64,000 nt of DNA from Bacteroidales bacterium (GTDB lineage: Bacteria; Bacteroidota; Bacteroidia; Bacteroidales; Paludibacteraceae), in assembly GCA_015061115.1 (NCBI GenBank), contig SUXE01000002.1, positions 225,944-289,943 on the forward strand. The letters run 5' to 3'. Shown piece after piece: positions 63,924-64,000 of the stretch; position 1 is the first letter of the stretch; each line of letters begins with the position of its first letter. The translations under genes were made by a program, and so were the position numbers. The notes under the pieces are model-generated. The model saw only the letters and a program-made list of their open reading frames with translations, was not told the origin of the DNA and did no database searches.

Positions 63924-64000
63924 TGAAGTGCCCCCCAAAAGTTGGACGGTAAAAAAAATTAAATGTTAAAGAATTGGGCTCGGTATTGTGCCGGGCTCAA
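63924..64000 (+). mobile_element. Left end of a probable IS3-family element (truncated by the window)
   Basis: TGAAGTGCCCCCCAAAAGTT followed by GGACGG matches the form of IS3/IS150-group left inverted repeats (TG-N-ACTG...CCC...GTTGGAC). A GGCTCGGTATTGTGCCGGGCT hairpin-like stretch follows, as often seen before orfA. No transposase reading frame is inside the window, so this rests on the terminal motif only. Confidence 0.5.

Overview
The window reads as chromosome from a plant-polysaccharide-degrading Bacteroidales bacterium. Three things point there: promoters of the TTTG-N19/20-TAnnTTTG type, weak Shine-Dalgarno sequences, and many secreted proteins that end in a type A type IX secretion (T9SS) sorting domain (APNPAS...G.Y.V.V...KK core). 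At least seven sorting-domain proteins are visible, plus an eighth whose frame is broken. The combination of multi-modular xylanases and cellulases with T9SS tails recalls uncultured rumen or gut Bacteroidales; that habitat is inference. No rRNA, tRNA, CRISPR array or complete insertion sequence was found.

Layout. 1-3.8 kb: a left-truncated DnaJ-domain protein, then a SUMF1-like protein and a WG-repeat protein in one unit. 3.9-5.7 kb: an AlbA_2/HATPase/wHTH regulator with phased repeats in its upstream region. 5.8-9.2 kb: a three-gene unit (DUF4954 beta-helix protein, small hypothetical, DegT/DnrJ aminotransferase). 9.4-11.3 kb: groES-groEL. 11.4-12.0 kb: ankyrin protein. 12.2-22.7 kb: a xylan/glucan-degradation island made of GH11-GH11-CBM6-GH8, GH11-CBM6 and CE4-discoidin-GH8 proteins on the minus strand, and a divergent GH5. 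The parts suggest that the CE4 removes acetyl groups, GH11 cuts the xylan backbone, GH8 trims oligosaccharides, CBM6 holds substrate, and the T9SS tails place the enzymes at the cell surface.

22.8-31.3 kb is mostly housekeeping: LOG-family protein and ribD, glyA, lptD with a DUF1294 gene, and prfC. 31.4-36.7 kb is an accessory stretch. It holds an apparent orphan immunity gene coupled to the last 43 codons of a lost Tox-REase-5-like toxin, a FISUMP protein, a lipoprotein, a DivIC-like protein, and a Cthe_2159-type beta-helix protein translationally coupled to a short T9SS protein.

37-56 kb carries a Ser/Gly-rich DUF6515-like protein, a very large alpha-2-macroglobulin whose thioester motif is degenerate, a LysE exporter, a large T9SS protein interrupted by an in-frame amber codon, a 27-bp tandem repeat, a K+/H+ antiporter, and two tandem serpins flanking a small T9SS protein. 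Alpha-2-macroglobulin plus two serpins forms a small protease-inhibitor suite that could protect surface enzymes from proteolysis. 56.5-63.9 kb: a CBM-GH5-PKD-CBM11-like-T9SS cellulase, a carboxypeptidase-regulatory-like lipoprotein, a GmhA-like SIS protein, galE and a lipoprotein. The window ends inside what looks like the left end of an IS3-family element.

Several start codons were moved inward because the longer reading starts at a TTG/GTG lying inside or upstream of the predicted promoter. All family calls come from reading motifs by eye; no database search was run.
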